Part shown: piece by piece, positions 24,927 to 38,191 of the stretch | How positions within the stretch are numbered: the first letter of the stretch is position 1 | Layout: each line of letters starts with the position of its first letter | Assembly (NCBI GenBank): GCA_026874595.1 | Contig: CM049318.1 | Location: 30,005,956 to 30,069,955, forward strand | DNA: 64,000 nt | From: Sipunculus nudus | Taxonomy: Eukaryota > Annelida > Sipuncula > Golfingiida > Sipunculidae | Direction of reading: 5' to 3' | Program-made: the position numbers and the translations under genes | Notes under the pieces: generated by a model | Told to the model about the DNA's origin: nothing | The model's input: the letters and a program-made list of their open reading frames with translations, nothing else | The model's database searches: none

Positions 24927-26339
24927 CGTGCAGCAGAAGACGAAATATCTTACACGATTAAAAACATAAATCTACTTTACAGTCAACTCACATAATAACA
25001 CATTTATGAATCTTTATCCACGTTTACCGATTAGAGTGCATAAACATAACTCGAACCAGGTTTGTCCACGAAGAAACCCAAGCGCTGTAAAGTTTACTTC
25101 CTGGTGCATTATTAATTCGATCCAAGACGTTCATTCCCCTGATAGATAAACATATGTCCAACTTAGTACTACGCGTCGGCTGTCGTCAATAGTTATGTTC
25201 ACATCAATTGCAAGTATACACGTCATAATACTGTTTAAGAGCAGAATGTCTTAGCTGATACCGTGTGAAACTTCCTGGTTTATATCAGGCTCGCTTCAGT
25301 GCGCACGACGCTGATTGTCAAAACATCCTCTATATGTTTACTTCTGTGTTTATAAACAACTTACATATAATAGTACGTGATATAGCATTTTCTACATACA
25401 CGACCTAATCGTCAGTTGTAAAGGTCAGGTGGGTGATATGTAAATAATCCTCAATGACTGTTGTGCGATCATATGACAAAGACCGTGGTTTTATTGTCAA
25501 GGGGTGTATTCTGATATCGAATATACCGAAAGCCTAAAAGGCGCGGATTCCACGTTGTACAAGCAATCTCTCTTGTATGGGGGCAAGTCGTTACCCCAAA
25601 AAAAGCCGAACAAGGAGATTATGAGGCGAATAATATTAACCCAAGACAATATATTATCGCCACCAATAACTAGGGGCCTTTTATTTTTGGCGCAACCTCC
25701 GGTTACAAGCATTTTGTCAACTTTTCCACATAGGCACATGTACCATGTTTACCCACAGCTTGTATACAAACAATACAACCGTCACAGGGGCGTGATATGA
25801 ATATCTAATGACAGGGCTTACTTAAAGTGTAGTGATATGTACATAAAGTAAGCCAGAAATCACATAAGGCTTTTGAAAAGTTAGCTTTAATACACGCGAC
25901 ATCGGCATTACCGTCTGTTTTTCTCTCTCTACCTCAATTCCATGCCGTGATTCAAGTGTGCGTTTGTGCATATAATGAAGATATGGCATTATAAGATGTA
26001 TATATCATAAGAAATAATACCCACCAATATCAAATTTAGTGGCAGAAGCACAGGAGCTCATTATTTGGCAAATATATCTTACACAACCCATATTTATACA
26101 ACCCTCTTAATCATACACGCATTACGGCGCTCATTCTTGACAATAGACGAACGGAGATAGCGATATATGAGACATGTCTGCATACATGATATATCTGGTT
26201 ATTAATGAAATAATGATGGAGAAAGAACACATATAACGGACTCCCTTGGGCAACGAAGCAAGAAGGCATTACGTAACATTTTTTAAATATTTTTTTTTGG
26301 TGGCGGTAACCGCCTTCATTTTTTATGCTGACTTACCTA

Positions 26340-26672
26340 ATTCTTAACCTGAGTATGTCCATCTGCAGAGTTTCCGTTTTGGATTTGGTCTACTTGACCG
26401 AGCGGTGGCACTCGTTGCTATCATTTTTTTAGTTGTGTATTCTGGTGCCACCAAGGCCCAGTGTCTACCGCAACTGCGGGTCCTGGGTGTGTAATCAACC
26501 CTATGGTTGAGCATAACACCGATGAACCCCCAAAAGACGCACTCGTATGTGAGCGATACACGGTCGTGAGGCACAGCCTTCCCATTAAGCCTACAGGGCG
26601 CTCACCCTGAGATTGGAACCCATGATTACCCGGCTTTGAGTCCTGCGCTCTTCCCCTCAGCCACAGATCTGA
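26340..26672 (-). mobile_element. Probable tRNA-derived SINE
   Basis: On the minus strand TGGCTGAGGGGA (26652-26663) resembles a tRNA A box and GGTTCCAATCTC (26609-26620) a B box, about 30 nt apart as in tRNAs. A body of some 260 bp follows. No complete tRNA fold is visible, so it is called a SINE and not a tRNA gene. The ends are approximate. Confidence 0.5.
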
Positions 26673-28253
26673 AACCGGTTGTATTACGTAACCTAGTCAG
26701 TTGGCAAGTGAATACACTCCTCACCGGGTTATAATGCATTGTTGCCACTTACAGTTGCGGCTCGTCAGTAATGATCGCATTTACGTTGTTTTTTTTCTTT
26801 CTTTCTGTATAGTTAATGTGATCTTGTATCATCATTGCGTTTTTGGATATTATTGTGAAGGCAACAATAACATACTGTGTTGACGTCTGGTGGTGTGCTG
26901 TTGGATATATGGGTCATATGGGTAACAGGGTAGAGGCAGTATAATTTATTTTTGTTCTCACTTTTAACCATAATGTGATGTTGAAGTCCGTATATACATT
27001 TGTTTTTTTTTATCACAAGTTTGTTAGAAATCAAAGTAATTAATTGACTTAGATGATTTTTTTCGAGTGGTAAGGTATAACAGACGGAACCAGTCAATTT
27101 TAGGAGTAATTGGATAACCGTATTGCGATTTCTTTTTAATTGAGAAACAAATATATACTATTATATCAAGGCTGATCTGTTTCGGAGTTAATGAACCCTA
27201 ACGGATATTTCCTCTGTAACGTTGTACATACGGTTTACGGTCCTGACTACCAACTAGTTCAAGCACTGTGTTACTCAAATTTCCTTATACAAGACGGTAC
27301 ATCTGATCCTCATTGAATAACAGTACACTACAGGTAACCAACAACAGCTTTTGGTGTCTGACTACCACCCTGCGTTACCCTACACCACATGGGTATACCG
27401 ACAACTTTCGATCTCTGGTTACCACAAGTTTAAGCACTGTTATACAATCCGGAATATTTTATTTGCTTTAACAATATCCTTCATGACACATCCGCACCGG
27501 TAGCGTTTGTTTCCTGCAAGGCAGCTGTACAGAGGAACTGGTCCACTGTCCTCTTATTGTTCCAGATGATTTCAGCTTTACTGCGTTATTCCCGACCCGA
27601 CATGTCATGTCTCGCAAAACCTAATAATAATTACTACAATAAAACCTCTATAATGTGGGCACCCTTTGGACTGAGTTAAACTGTCCACTTTAAAGAGGTT
27701 GGGACCGCAACATTGATAATGACAGGAGCAATGACAGGACTAGCAAAACTGCCCCCATTATAGAGGTGACGACTTTGTGGGTTGTGCCCATTAGGAGAAA
27801 TTCCAGTGTTATATTCAAAGGTAGAAACTCGTGCTACTGTTTCATAGAGTAAAACCGTAAAAGTACTTGATGGATTTACCTATTGTTTATCCCGTTTCAT
27901 CCGCTGGTTATTGTTAAAAAAAATCATTGCTATCATTTCGGATTTAATCTTAATATTCACCACATGAAAAACATCAACACGACAATAACCGCTGTATATG
28001 TCGATCTCTACACAGGCAAATGCCTCCATGGTTCACTCTACAACATGCCCCATGTACTGACCCCTGTGTCCCTCGTTAGCTCAACAATATCCCGTTTAAA
28101 ACTGTCCCTTGTCTCTCTTGAACAAAATACAGCACGCCAAAATATAAACTGGCTCCTTTTCCCTCCTTTTCTTAAATTATGCCTTCACTCACTCAGTCCG
28201 GTGGCTCTCTCTCCCCATCTTCCTCCCGCTATAATATACTGAAAACTGTTTCG

Positions 28254-28338
28254 TAAATCCCGCTACAAATGCAATCATATACCAATCATTGTGTACGTGC
28301 TTCCTTCGATCTTCATGATGCAAAAATAAATCTGATAG
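28254..28338. repeat. 85-bp exact direct repeat, copy 1
   Basis: Identical over 85 bp to 28536-28620, with a 282 bp offset. On the minus strand both copies can be read in one open frame (VHNDWYMIAFVAGF). No family is recognised. Confidence 0.95.
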
Positions 28339-28535
28339 ATGAATCCCTTTCACTGTCAAGAAGCGGCTCGACCATGGTGTAACGGTCAGATCATTCTTAA
28401 AAACGAAGTCAGGAAGTTAAACATGCGACGTCGGCTAGAGTATTCAATGAATTTAAACCTACGTTAGATCTGAAAATAACCTATCCATTTTAAGTAGTAG
28501 GCTCTACCATCGTTTAAAACTGTTACTCCCTTTCA

Positions 28536-28620
28536 GTAAATCCCGCTACAAATGCAATCATATACCAATCATTGTGTACGTGCTTCCTTCGATCTTCATG
28601 ATGCAAAAATAAATCTGATA
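28536..28620. repeat. 85-bp exact direct repeat, copy 2
   Basis: Second copy of the repeat at 28254-28338. It lies inside a 61-codon open frame (28523-28708, minus) that extends upstream with FHQFLQTGGQLVFSDL. It could be a gene or transposon fragment; the identity is unknown. Confidence 0.95.
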
Positions 28621-29517
28621 AGTCGGAAAATACAAGTTGCCCACCAGTCTGCAGAAACTGATGAAACACTCCATGATCAATATCCGTGCAAAGAATCATT
28701 AGGATCAATGCATTAGTTGTTCAGATACTTGAGCTTTTATAACCAATTATACTTATTTCTGGTGGAGGTGGGGGGGGGGGGTACTTCGGAGCCCCATAGC
28801 TCGACGAATATGGGTAACATAGACCTAATTTCAGGTTTCATGGTTTCGGCACCCAGCTTATGCACTTAAACAAAAAGAGTCAAGTATCTCAAGACATATA
28901 ATTTATTTACACACGTTTACACAGAAACTGACTTTGCATACTGGGATATGCATGCAGGGATATGCAGTTTAGTCTAACTAAATTTTACTCAGATATATGT
29001 ACTCTACATAGGGGTATTTTAACAATTCAATTATCATATGTTAACACCTAGGTAAAAAACGTAAGTAAGTAAAATTTTGGTGACAAGCATCTATTGCGTA
29101 AGAGACTAGCATGTAGTATACAGTATGTTATCTGTCACTACAAATAAAATTTTTGAAACTAGCGTGTTTTTGGTCTAGTGGAAAGGGGTCACTTCCAGAT
29201 GACTGAGCGCTGATTTCATAGGTGGTAAATGAAGAAGAAGTGTTTGGATTTTTAATGGAAAAGGAAATTATAATAGTTGTATCATATAGTTCATTTAATA
29301 TGCATATATACCTACTCTTCATGACTTTCGCATGAAACCCTATGTTACACAATACAGTTGTCTTCCATAAAAAAAATGGGTTTCGATTGGGCAACATTGT
29401 TTTGGATGTTGTTGATAGTTTAACGCATGTTAAAACCTTGCACAACAACAATGAACATCCACTTATACAAGCAAAGCTGCAGGTACGATAAACTTCCACA
29501 TCAGATTTTCGCCATAA

Positions 29518-29592
29518 TCATTTAAAATTGGCGTACATGCTGAATGAACTAATATACTCGTATGCCGTTTGGTGCAGCCATTCATACTGTTC
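29518..29592 (-). CDS. Gene R last exon and stop
   Basis: A 75 nt exon: EQYEWLHQTAYEYISSFS, then six residues and TGA. It is the usual QY-FLY---EYL-SF end of a receptor phosphatase D2, so the stop is at the natural C terminus. The 3' UTR continues below 29518. Possible polyadenylation signals exist near 29293 (ATTAAA) and 28902 (AATAAA), but I cannot choose between them. Confidence 0.85.
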   Translation of the reverse strand, partial: EQYEWLHQTAYEYISSFSMYANFK

Positions 29593-32500
29593 CTGAAATA
29601 ACACAAAAAGGGGCTCAGTGTTACAATTTATAATAAAAAATGGATCCTTTATTGCTTAATTCAGAGCAAATCCAAACTGATTCAGGTGAATGAAAAGCTA
29701 ACTTTACTGAAAAAAGAAGGAAACATTAGAATGGCAATTAATAAATTCATGTACTCGGTATATCTTAAACAAGGTGTCGGTATTTTTTTTATAAAAAATC
29801 ACCCGAGAAAGCAACCATACAACAGCAACATTGCAGTTTAATTATTCAGTCTATTTGTTTGTTCTGATTATCAGATTTCATTCGCTTATAATGTAATACT
29901 TGTCATGAAAGCTCAAGGTGACATACCAGATTTGTTATGAACAGTGGTTGGCTCTTCCTGATCAGTTGCACGGCGTGGAACACGTCCACTTCCTGTTCTC
30001 GCCCTATCTTGTCACACACGTGACACAGGCAGAGATACAGCCCAGTCTCTGCTGCACCGTCCCTGAATATTAACAGGAAATAATTATTGATTCAGTTGTC
30101 ACCTAAATGCACGATATAGGCCTTGCGGTTTTTATTCCTTGCCAAAAGTACATAATGTTAATAAATAAGATAAAGCGATAGAAATGAATCTTAAAGTAAT
30201 TAATATATGTATATTATACATTTTATATTCAACACATAGATGTTGACATGCTTACAGACAATGGACAACTATACGACTGTCCCCCGACTCTTGCTGCCAT
30301 GCCTTGACTTCTTCATACAAAGAGAGCAAAGTTGCTGCTGCTGGGAGTGTGCCATGAGTCCAGGATTTAACCTGGAACTGCATCACCTTCCTCTCTTCCT
30401 CCTTAAAAATACAGATTACTTCATTAGCTTCTGAAAGAGTCGCAAAAAAAATATTACAGTTTTCACTCGGATATAAAATCTGTTAATCCTTCGTCAACAA
30501 TTTTCAAATATGACTTTTTTGTTATTAGAATTTTTCTAATTTTTTGTCATTTCCATTTGACTTATTCATAAAATAAATATGACCTCAATTATGATATTGT
30601 CTGTGGGCGAAATGGACCTATATCTCAATCAAACAAAAAAAAATAACTATCGGTCTCGTTATACATTTAGCTTAAATTCAGGGGGAGAACATACCTTATA
30701 TTTTAGCTTCAGCTGCCTCCTCACATAACCATTACTTTCTGTTTCTGTCTCCTCTAATATGATGAATGGCCCTATATGTTCTTCCTCTTCTCCCCAGTAG
30801 TTAGGACAAACCTATAAACATATAAAACATACATAATTCTGGTATTCAATATCAATAACATTATGAAGTATTTAAAAGAAAATTGTTTGTTCAGCGTGTA
30901 CCCCTAAGTAATCAACTGCAGTTACAAATACATAAAATCTAGAGATTTATTTTCATGTTTACTATCAAGAAACAATATGTATTCAAACATTCCCTTCGAA
31001 CAAGCACTGATTCGCTTACCTCTTTATTACCCGTGTCATTGAGTGCAATAATCGTTCTGCATTCATAATCTTGCACCAGTCTCCACAGGTCTACCACAGT
31101 AGCCGGTAGGGGGCTCTGCGTCGCAATGTATGCGTGCTTCTTCTGGTAGGCCTGATAGAATTTATATTTCAATTGATTACCGTGGTCCCATTGCTTAAAG
31201 CCTCTCCCATTCTTACGCCATTATCGTCCATTCATCTCATAAAAAAGATTCAATTGCTTTTCTTGAGTAATTTCAATGTCAGAACGTTTGCTAACCCCAT
31301 GACATTAATGAATATTAATATAGCTGTATTCCAATTAACGTGGATGCGAACATTCAATAAGCATTAAGATGTAGTTTGCATCGATTTATTCCGTTCTAGC
31401 ATATTTTCATTTCACAATATGTCTATATTTATGAGGATAACAGGAATTATGTATATGTTATATTCATTTCTCTACTATGAGACTGATTGGGTAGGTTTAA
31501 GTCAAGTAACAGTGTTACAATTAAAGCTGCTTACATGAACGAACACGGCATTGATATAATCGTTAGTCCCTTGGGCATCAGTCATCAACAGGGGGCGCCA
31601 CTTTGTGTTGGGTAGAACGTCCTCAGACCTGTTTTTGTTTATATTTTCCTCTCTTTTTGCAACTTCCAGGTTGTCGACCGAAACAGTAGGCTTCAGTTTA
31701 ACGAGTATCTAGAAACATACAAATATAGCCATTATTCTGGAATAAATTTCTGATCAAAGCAAGGCATTGTTGGTATTTCACCGTGACAAGATCTTCCATG
31801 GATGTATGGTATCGGATAAAGAAGATGCAGTTTGTCCTAATCTAAATATAAGTAGCATATAACTTCCATATCACTTATTATAATATTTTAATGAGCTGCA
31901 TTCTTTGTTGTCACTTTGTACACAAATTTTATTGTGTATAAACATTAATTATACAACACGTTATAACACATGAAGCACATTCAAAAGTTTTCTGTTCAAA
32001 ATGAATAAGCTTATATAATTAGATTATGCAAATATAATGAAATATATCTGTTAACATTAGTTCTGTTTAGATTGTCACAAACTAGCTCTGCGTCAAACAT
32101 GTCCCAAATAATTTGTACATTTTTTGCATCAATCGAGTGATGTTATGTTTCTCTGTGTTAAAGGTGTTATTTGTACTAACTTCATATTGCTTCCTCAGTT
32201 CTGTCTTGTCCAAACTGGATGCGAAGGCGTCATAGCTTGAGGCGTCGTACACCGTCTTTCCGCAGTGTAGCGCCTCTAGCACACATTCATGTATAAACAC
32301 ATACTGGTCCTGTAGGTAAATTGCATAATGAGTATTTTTTTTTCAATTTATGAAAAGATGCTTTCTCGCTGCTTGAACAATTATTAGCTTCACCTCAGGC
32401 CTTCTAAAGTATGTTCTTTAAACGTTTATGTAACGATTATATTTTGTTATCAACTGGTAACTTATGCAGGTCAGTTTTTTTTAACTTGTTTCTGTATTTT

Positions 32501-34633
32501 GTATGAGCGCCACTGAGCATATGTATTTAATATACGCGCTTTATAGGTAAAATAAATAAATTAATAAACTGTAATCCAGTACAACAATCCACTCGTTATG
32601 ATAACTCAATCCTCAACGTGATTTTTTAGCGTCAGCTCCATGTTTTAATGCTAGGGGTATACCCTCAATTCCGTGAAGTGATTTGCGAAATCTGAGTTTT
32701 AGTTTTACACAAACTGGCAGACTCTTGGGCGGTTAGGAAATATTTGAGATGTCAGCATTTGAAATGTGCACGGGATATAAACACAACAGTATATAACTCT
32801 GAATACATTTAAGGATTAATCTGCGATGAAAATGTGATGACCAAAAGAATCTATCTTCCATACAGAAGCCGGGAACGTTCTGGTGGTGCCGCTCAGTTAT
32901 TACTATCTCCGCCAAAGGGAACGGGTTATGTTTTGCAGGCGTTCGTTTGTGTGTCTGTTAGCGACATTACCCAAAAAGGTCGGTAATGATACATGGAATT
33001 ATTAAATTTGGAAATGATCCTGAACGACATCTGAATCATGATATTTTTCTTCAGAAATGTTGTATTCCTGACAATGCCATATCGGGGTAATGACCAGCCT
33101 TGGTGGAGTTATGTGCAGATGAATTTTAAATCTAATATAAACGAGTGTTTTTAATGCAATTATATATTGTATCTAATGCACTCGACCATTTTATAATCAA
33201 ATATATAAAATAAATGGTAGGAGTTGAAATATATCTAAAAGACAATTACTGTATTGAATAAAAATGGAGTGCAATATAAATTATAATACAACATATATAA
33301 ATAACCCATATTAAAACAGGGACTGACGTTGATTAATATTTGTTGTACCTATAGTGGCCAGTGGCAAAAAAGGTAATTTTGTACACCCTCACCAGACTCT
33401 GTACCATGTTTACTCGGTCTTCCCTCATCCGTTTTACACAACTAGCGATGTTGAGGTAACCTTCATGTTTCGCCTGTTCAAGAAGGTAATCAACAGCAAG
33501 GAAGGTCCCAGTTCTCCCTACACCAGCGCTATAAGAATATAATCATCATCAACAGGGATAACGGGTGGTAAATATGGTAATTTCAATATTGTTGTAAGAC
33601 ATATTTTTTTTTCAGCTGTCTAAGGTAACTGTTTAAATTTTAATGAGTTGTTAACCCTTATCAGCAAATGAAAAATAATGTTCAAAATTGCTTATTACAT
33701 AATTATTTTAATTTCTAGGGAAAAATACTCAAAAATAAACTTCAGTAGACTTTTTATATAATTAAAACGGCCTACCTGCAGTGAACAACGGTTGGTCCGA
33801 CTTTTGATTGGTATAAATGTTTAGCTTTCTTGTGAAAGTCCAAAAAGGCGGCAGGACTCTCAGGCACCCCGTGGTCCGGCCAGGATATGTATTGCACTTG
33901 CGCCAATGGCTGCTTAACATTGTCCTGTTAAAAAAGGTTACGATAGCAAAATAAAGCACATCAAGCTAATTTTTCTAAATTTACTTGACCTACTTTTAAT
34001 AAGATATTATGATTGTAATAATCTTCAAAATTTTTTAAAGACATGATCAACATCCTTTGCTGACCTTGAAAATTTTACCGACAGTGATTCATTATAATAT
34101 TAGTTGGAGATTCTACAATTTCCGTTCGATCCGTGTTTTCCCCAGTATTTGCTTATTTCTTAAGGACCAGGTGGCATGTCACCCCCTAACCACGCTGGCA
34201 AATTACGTACCTTTTCGAGTTCGAGATGACGTATTACATAGTGCGGGAATGTTTCTTCTTTCATTTTGCTTACTGTGATCCCTCGGTGTGTTATCTTCCC
34301 CGTGATGGCCTGATTGGGCCAATACTGGTAACATTTTGGCTGAAATAAAATAACAATAAAATTGCTCATTTTTACTGAAATAAATGGATTGTATTAATTT
34401 ACATCAGATCTGTGTTCAGAAGAATGCATATTCTAGTCTCCAGACAGTCACATCGAGCAAATTCAGAAATATGTACATTTAACGTTTTTCCCAGAAATTG
34501 TTTCAGATTTGGTTGTCATTATCATTTACCTTCTCCTTTTCCTTCAAATTCGTGACCATAACAATCAGTGGAACCTTTTGTTCCCAAAGCATCTGGATAA
34601 AGTCTGCAACTGTCTCTTTTACAGGTCCTGAAG

Positions 34634-34689
<56 letters not shown>

Positions 34690-34907
34690 AATATGTATAA
34701 ATACTATTACTACTACAACTACTACTACTACTAATAATAATAATAATAATGTGTGCGTGTGTATTCATCAAAGTTTTTCACACAGTCGATGTAACATTAA
34801 ATCATCTGCGTTTTCTTTTGTCGTTATTATGAAGTCATATGAAACAGTCGTCATCCTACTTTTATATACTCATTACTTAATCATTACTCTTATTTTTAAA
34901 TACTCAT

Positions 34908-34958
<51 letters not shown>

Positions 34959-35208
34959 AGGAAATCATATATGCTTATTTTGCAAATGCATTTCTGTGAA
35001 AAAAAATAATTAATACCTTGCGCTGCTATGAAGTCCTTTGTTTTACCAAAACCCTGAAAATATTAAAGTCTTTGAAAAACAACTCTACAATCATTACTCA
35101 ACCACTATACAGGTCTTAATAAAAGTAGCCATTTATTACACCTGAATCTCTTACAGTTCGCCTTTTATGAAACAAATATTTCTTATTCATGCAGTTGTTA
35201 AAAGAATC

Positions 35209-35275
<67 letters not shown>

Positions 35276-38145
35276 CTTGTGTGTGTATGTGTGTAACGGT
35301 CTTATCTTAGGTTTTTAACTTACGTTGATAAAGTTGGCGTTTATATATTGCGAAAGTGGTTTTTCTCCCTCAATGGATACACGGCTGTGGTCATCTGAAG
35401 AGACATACATGTGCTTGTGAAAATAAGCAGTCAAACAGAAAAATACTAACTGCAACCTCTCAAAATATGATTTGCACTTTGGTATAAGTTTGTCATTTAA
35501 TATATAGATGACTTTTGTCAAAAGTGAGATTACATATTATATTTGAACCTAATGCATACGATACAAGGTAAAGTATAAGTGACATTATTTATAAATCAGG
35601 AGTAAATAATTAATATTTTGGTTCCCAAATAAACTAGAGTGTGTTTTTTTATATCTGATACTTACATGCTATAATGTTCTTGAATCTGTTCCTGACAGAG
35701 GCTTCAGCTGTACTCCCAATTTCACACGGTGCCTTAAGTCCAGTTGGGAGAGACTGGAGTGTACACATACATGGTGAGTGTAACACGCTTTTCTGAAAGG
35801 GTCTCATTAAACGAACATTACGAAGGTAAATATCACATTGTGCTGAAGTGGCCTCATCACAAACAATTTAATAATATTGTACATTAATCTAGTTGAATGA
35901 GTGTGTCCGATAAGTGGTAAGACACTATCACAAAACGTAATTAATACCACTTTTATATGTTTATTAAGATTTCAGAAGATAATACCCAAAATCAGTCATT
36001 TGAAAATCACAAAATTTAATCATTTGAGCTCGTTTTGGTGTTACCCTAAAAGATTAAGCATTAATGTATAAAACAAATTGGCGGTTTTGTGTTTACGTAT
36101 TTATTTGCACCTCGTATTCTTGTTGAAACCCCTTCTCGGTTGCCTTCATTCGCTGGACATAGTTGGGGAAATCGACCACGCGTATTCCCATATTTTCATA
36201 TACAAGACCATCTGGGACTTCCTGACACGTGACATCAGCGGACATGACATCATCATTAACTGGTTCAGCAGTGTTGACTTTTGGTTTAGTTATATTTTCA
36301 AGTTTTGGTTCATTTTTCACTTCTGTCCTTTGGGTTGTACTTGAAAATGCTACAACTGTAGAAGAACTGACTGATATAAAGAGGAGAAGAAGCATTTGAA
36401 TTAATGTGGTACCTTAAAAAAACATTTTATTTACCAGTATTGCAACTACACCTATTTGCACAAAGAATATAAAAAAATGATTGATAATATTGAAATTTTC
36501 ATTATAAAAAAAATTCCTTTAGCCGAGGATCTACAGATTGATAAAAATTTTATATACATATGTATATACACAAAGTGGAAACGGTCGTAAAATGAAGAGT
36601 CTTACTGTCGGAGGTTTCGTTGTCGATTTTCCGAGGATTTTCCCGTGTTCTCCGTCTCCTATATACAGAAATAAATGCGTAAGTATCTGTATATGTGCAC
36701 TAATAGATGTATGTGCCTGAAGCAGGTGTTTTTCATATGCTTGTTCCTTATTAAAATGCCACCAGAGACAGTAACATGAAGAGAGGCGTTCATAACCTTT
36801 GAGTATTACAGAGAGAGACAGGTAAAGAGAAAGGACAAGTAGAGAGGAGTGACCACTGGACACATATGGGGGCAGAACACTAAATAAAAGATTCATCGAA
36901 ACAGAGAGGCATACACAAGTATCCATGTGAGAGACATTGGGAGAGAGGCAGAAATAGTGAGGGGCATCTGCATTTGTAAATAGCTATTTAAATAAGAACA
37001 TACAGAGACATGGTTCAATATCCACTGGGTAGCATCTGCATTTTGCAAATCTACGTTACAACATAACTGCACTCATACATTGTAAGCTTTATTAGAAAAA
37101 CAAAAATAAATCTAAAGCCGTATCACTGCCAAATGCTTCCTCACTTATATTAGAGAATCAATACTATATAACCTTGTATTTACGGTGAATTATCTGACTC
37201 ACAATGGAGTTTACTGATTTGGAGGCAGTAGCGCCTGGCAAGTCACACTGCATGTCCCAGGATGACTAACCGCCTGTACCACTCTCGCCGTCAATGTCTT
37301 GTTCCGCTATGTTAAATCCTTCTGCAGTTTGTTTAGATTAGAATCCTTAATATTTCAAGTTTATGGAACTTCTCCTGTAAATATCCCTGTTAAATACATG
37401 TTTCTTGTGACATATTAAACACACATGTCGAGAGAAAAAATGAAGAAGACATGAATTTAAAAGTGAATACCCCTTCGGGTATTAGAAAACAGACAGGTTA
37501 ACAGAGGCCCCAGGAGTAACAATCTATGTGTATTAAACTCAGTTAGGAAGACGACCAAGCAGGGGTATATACAGAGTGGCATGAGTAGGTATTCACATAA
37601 AAGACAATAGGAAAGATGCAGAAATGGTGAGAGGCATCTGCTCAAATATTTAATTAAATAAGAACATACAGTAATATGGATGAATATCCACTGTGCAATT
37701 TATGTACCTTATTTTGCAAAACAGCCGGTTTTATTAACCTATGTCACAACAAAAAGGCGGACATAAATTGTAAGATTTATTTTAAAAAAAATGAATAATT
37801 TAAATAAAAAGGCGGACATAAATTGTAGGATTTATTTAAAAAAATAAATAATTTAAATTAAAAAAATAAACTAAAGCCTTATCCTTAATTCTGCCTGGAC
37901 ACAATTAATAAAGAATTAATACTAAATAACCCTCTATTTACGCTGAAGTTTGTGACTCAAGACGGTGTTTACTTTTTCTTGAAAGGGTAGGACCTCGGTC
38001 CCAAGCATAGAAGTCTGCATGTAACGGGGTGATCCGTACCCTCCATAAGCAGCGGCTACGCTAAACAAAACTAATCGCTCCGTCAGGCGACCATGTTGTA
38101 TGGAACGACCGATAGGTGTCTGTCGTGTGACTAGTGGTAAATGAT

Positions 38146-38191
<46 letters not shown>

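Larger units (their letters stand above)
24927..29517. other. Interval between gene R stop and gene L start
   Basis: About 4.6 kb containing the gene R 3' UTR, a probable SINE (26.34-26.67 kb), an exact 85 bp duplication (28254 and 28536) and, presumably, the gene L promoter close to 24.93-25.3 kb. No third gene is supported. Confidence 0.55.

Noticed and set aside
26609-26680. Functional tRNA gene
   Set aside because: A- and B-box-like motifs are present, but the arms do not pair into a cloverleaf, so a SINE is the better call.
29128-29499. 123-codon open frame on the minus strand just after gene R
   Set aside because: It lies in the expected 3' UTR of gene R, and the natural phosphatase C terminus and TGA come before it. 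The composition shows no domain.
36371-36412. Leucine-rich stretch before exon 36111-36370, a possible second membrane helix
   Set aside because: At DNA level it is the pyrimidine-rich tract of the acceptor (CTTCTTCTCCTC then ATATCAG). The basic stop-transfer exon already follows the real helix.
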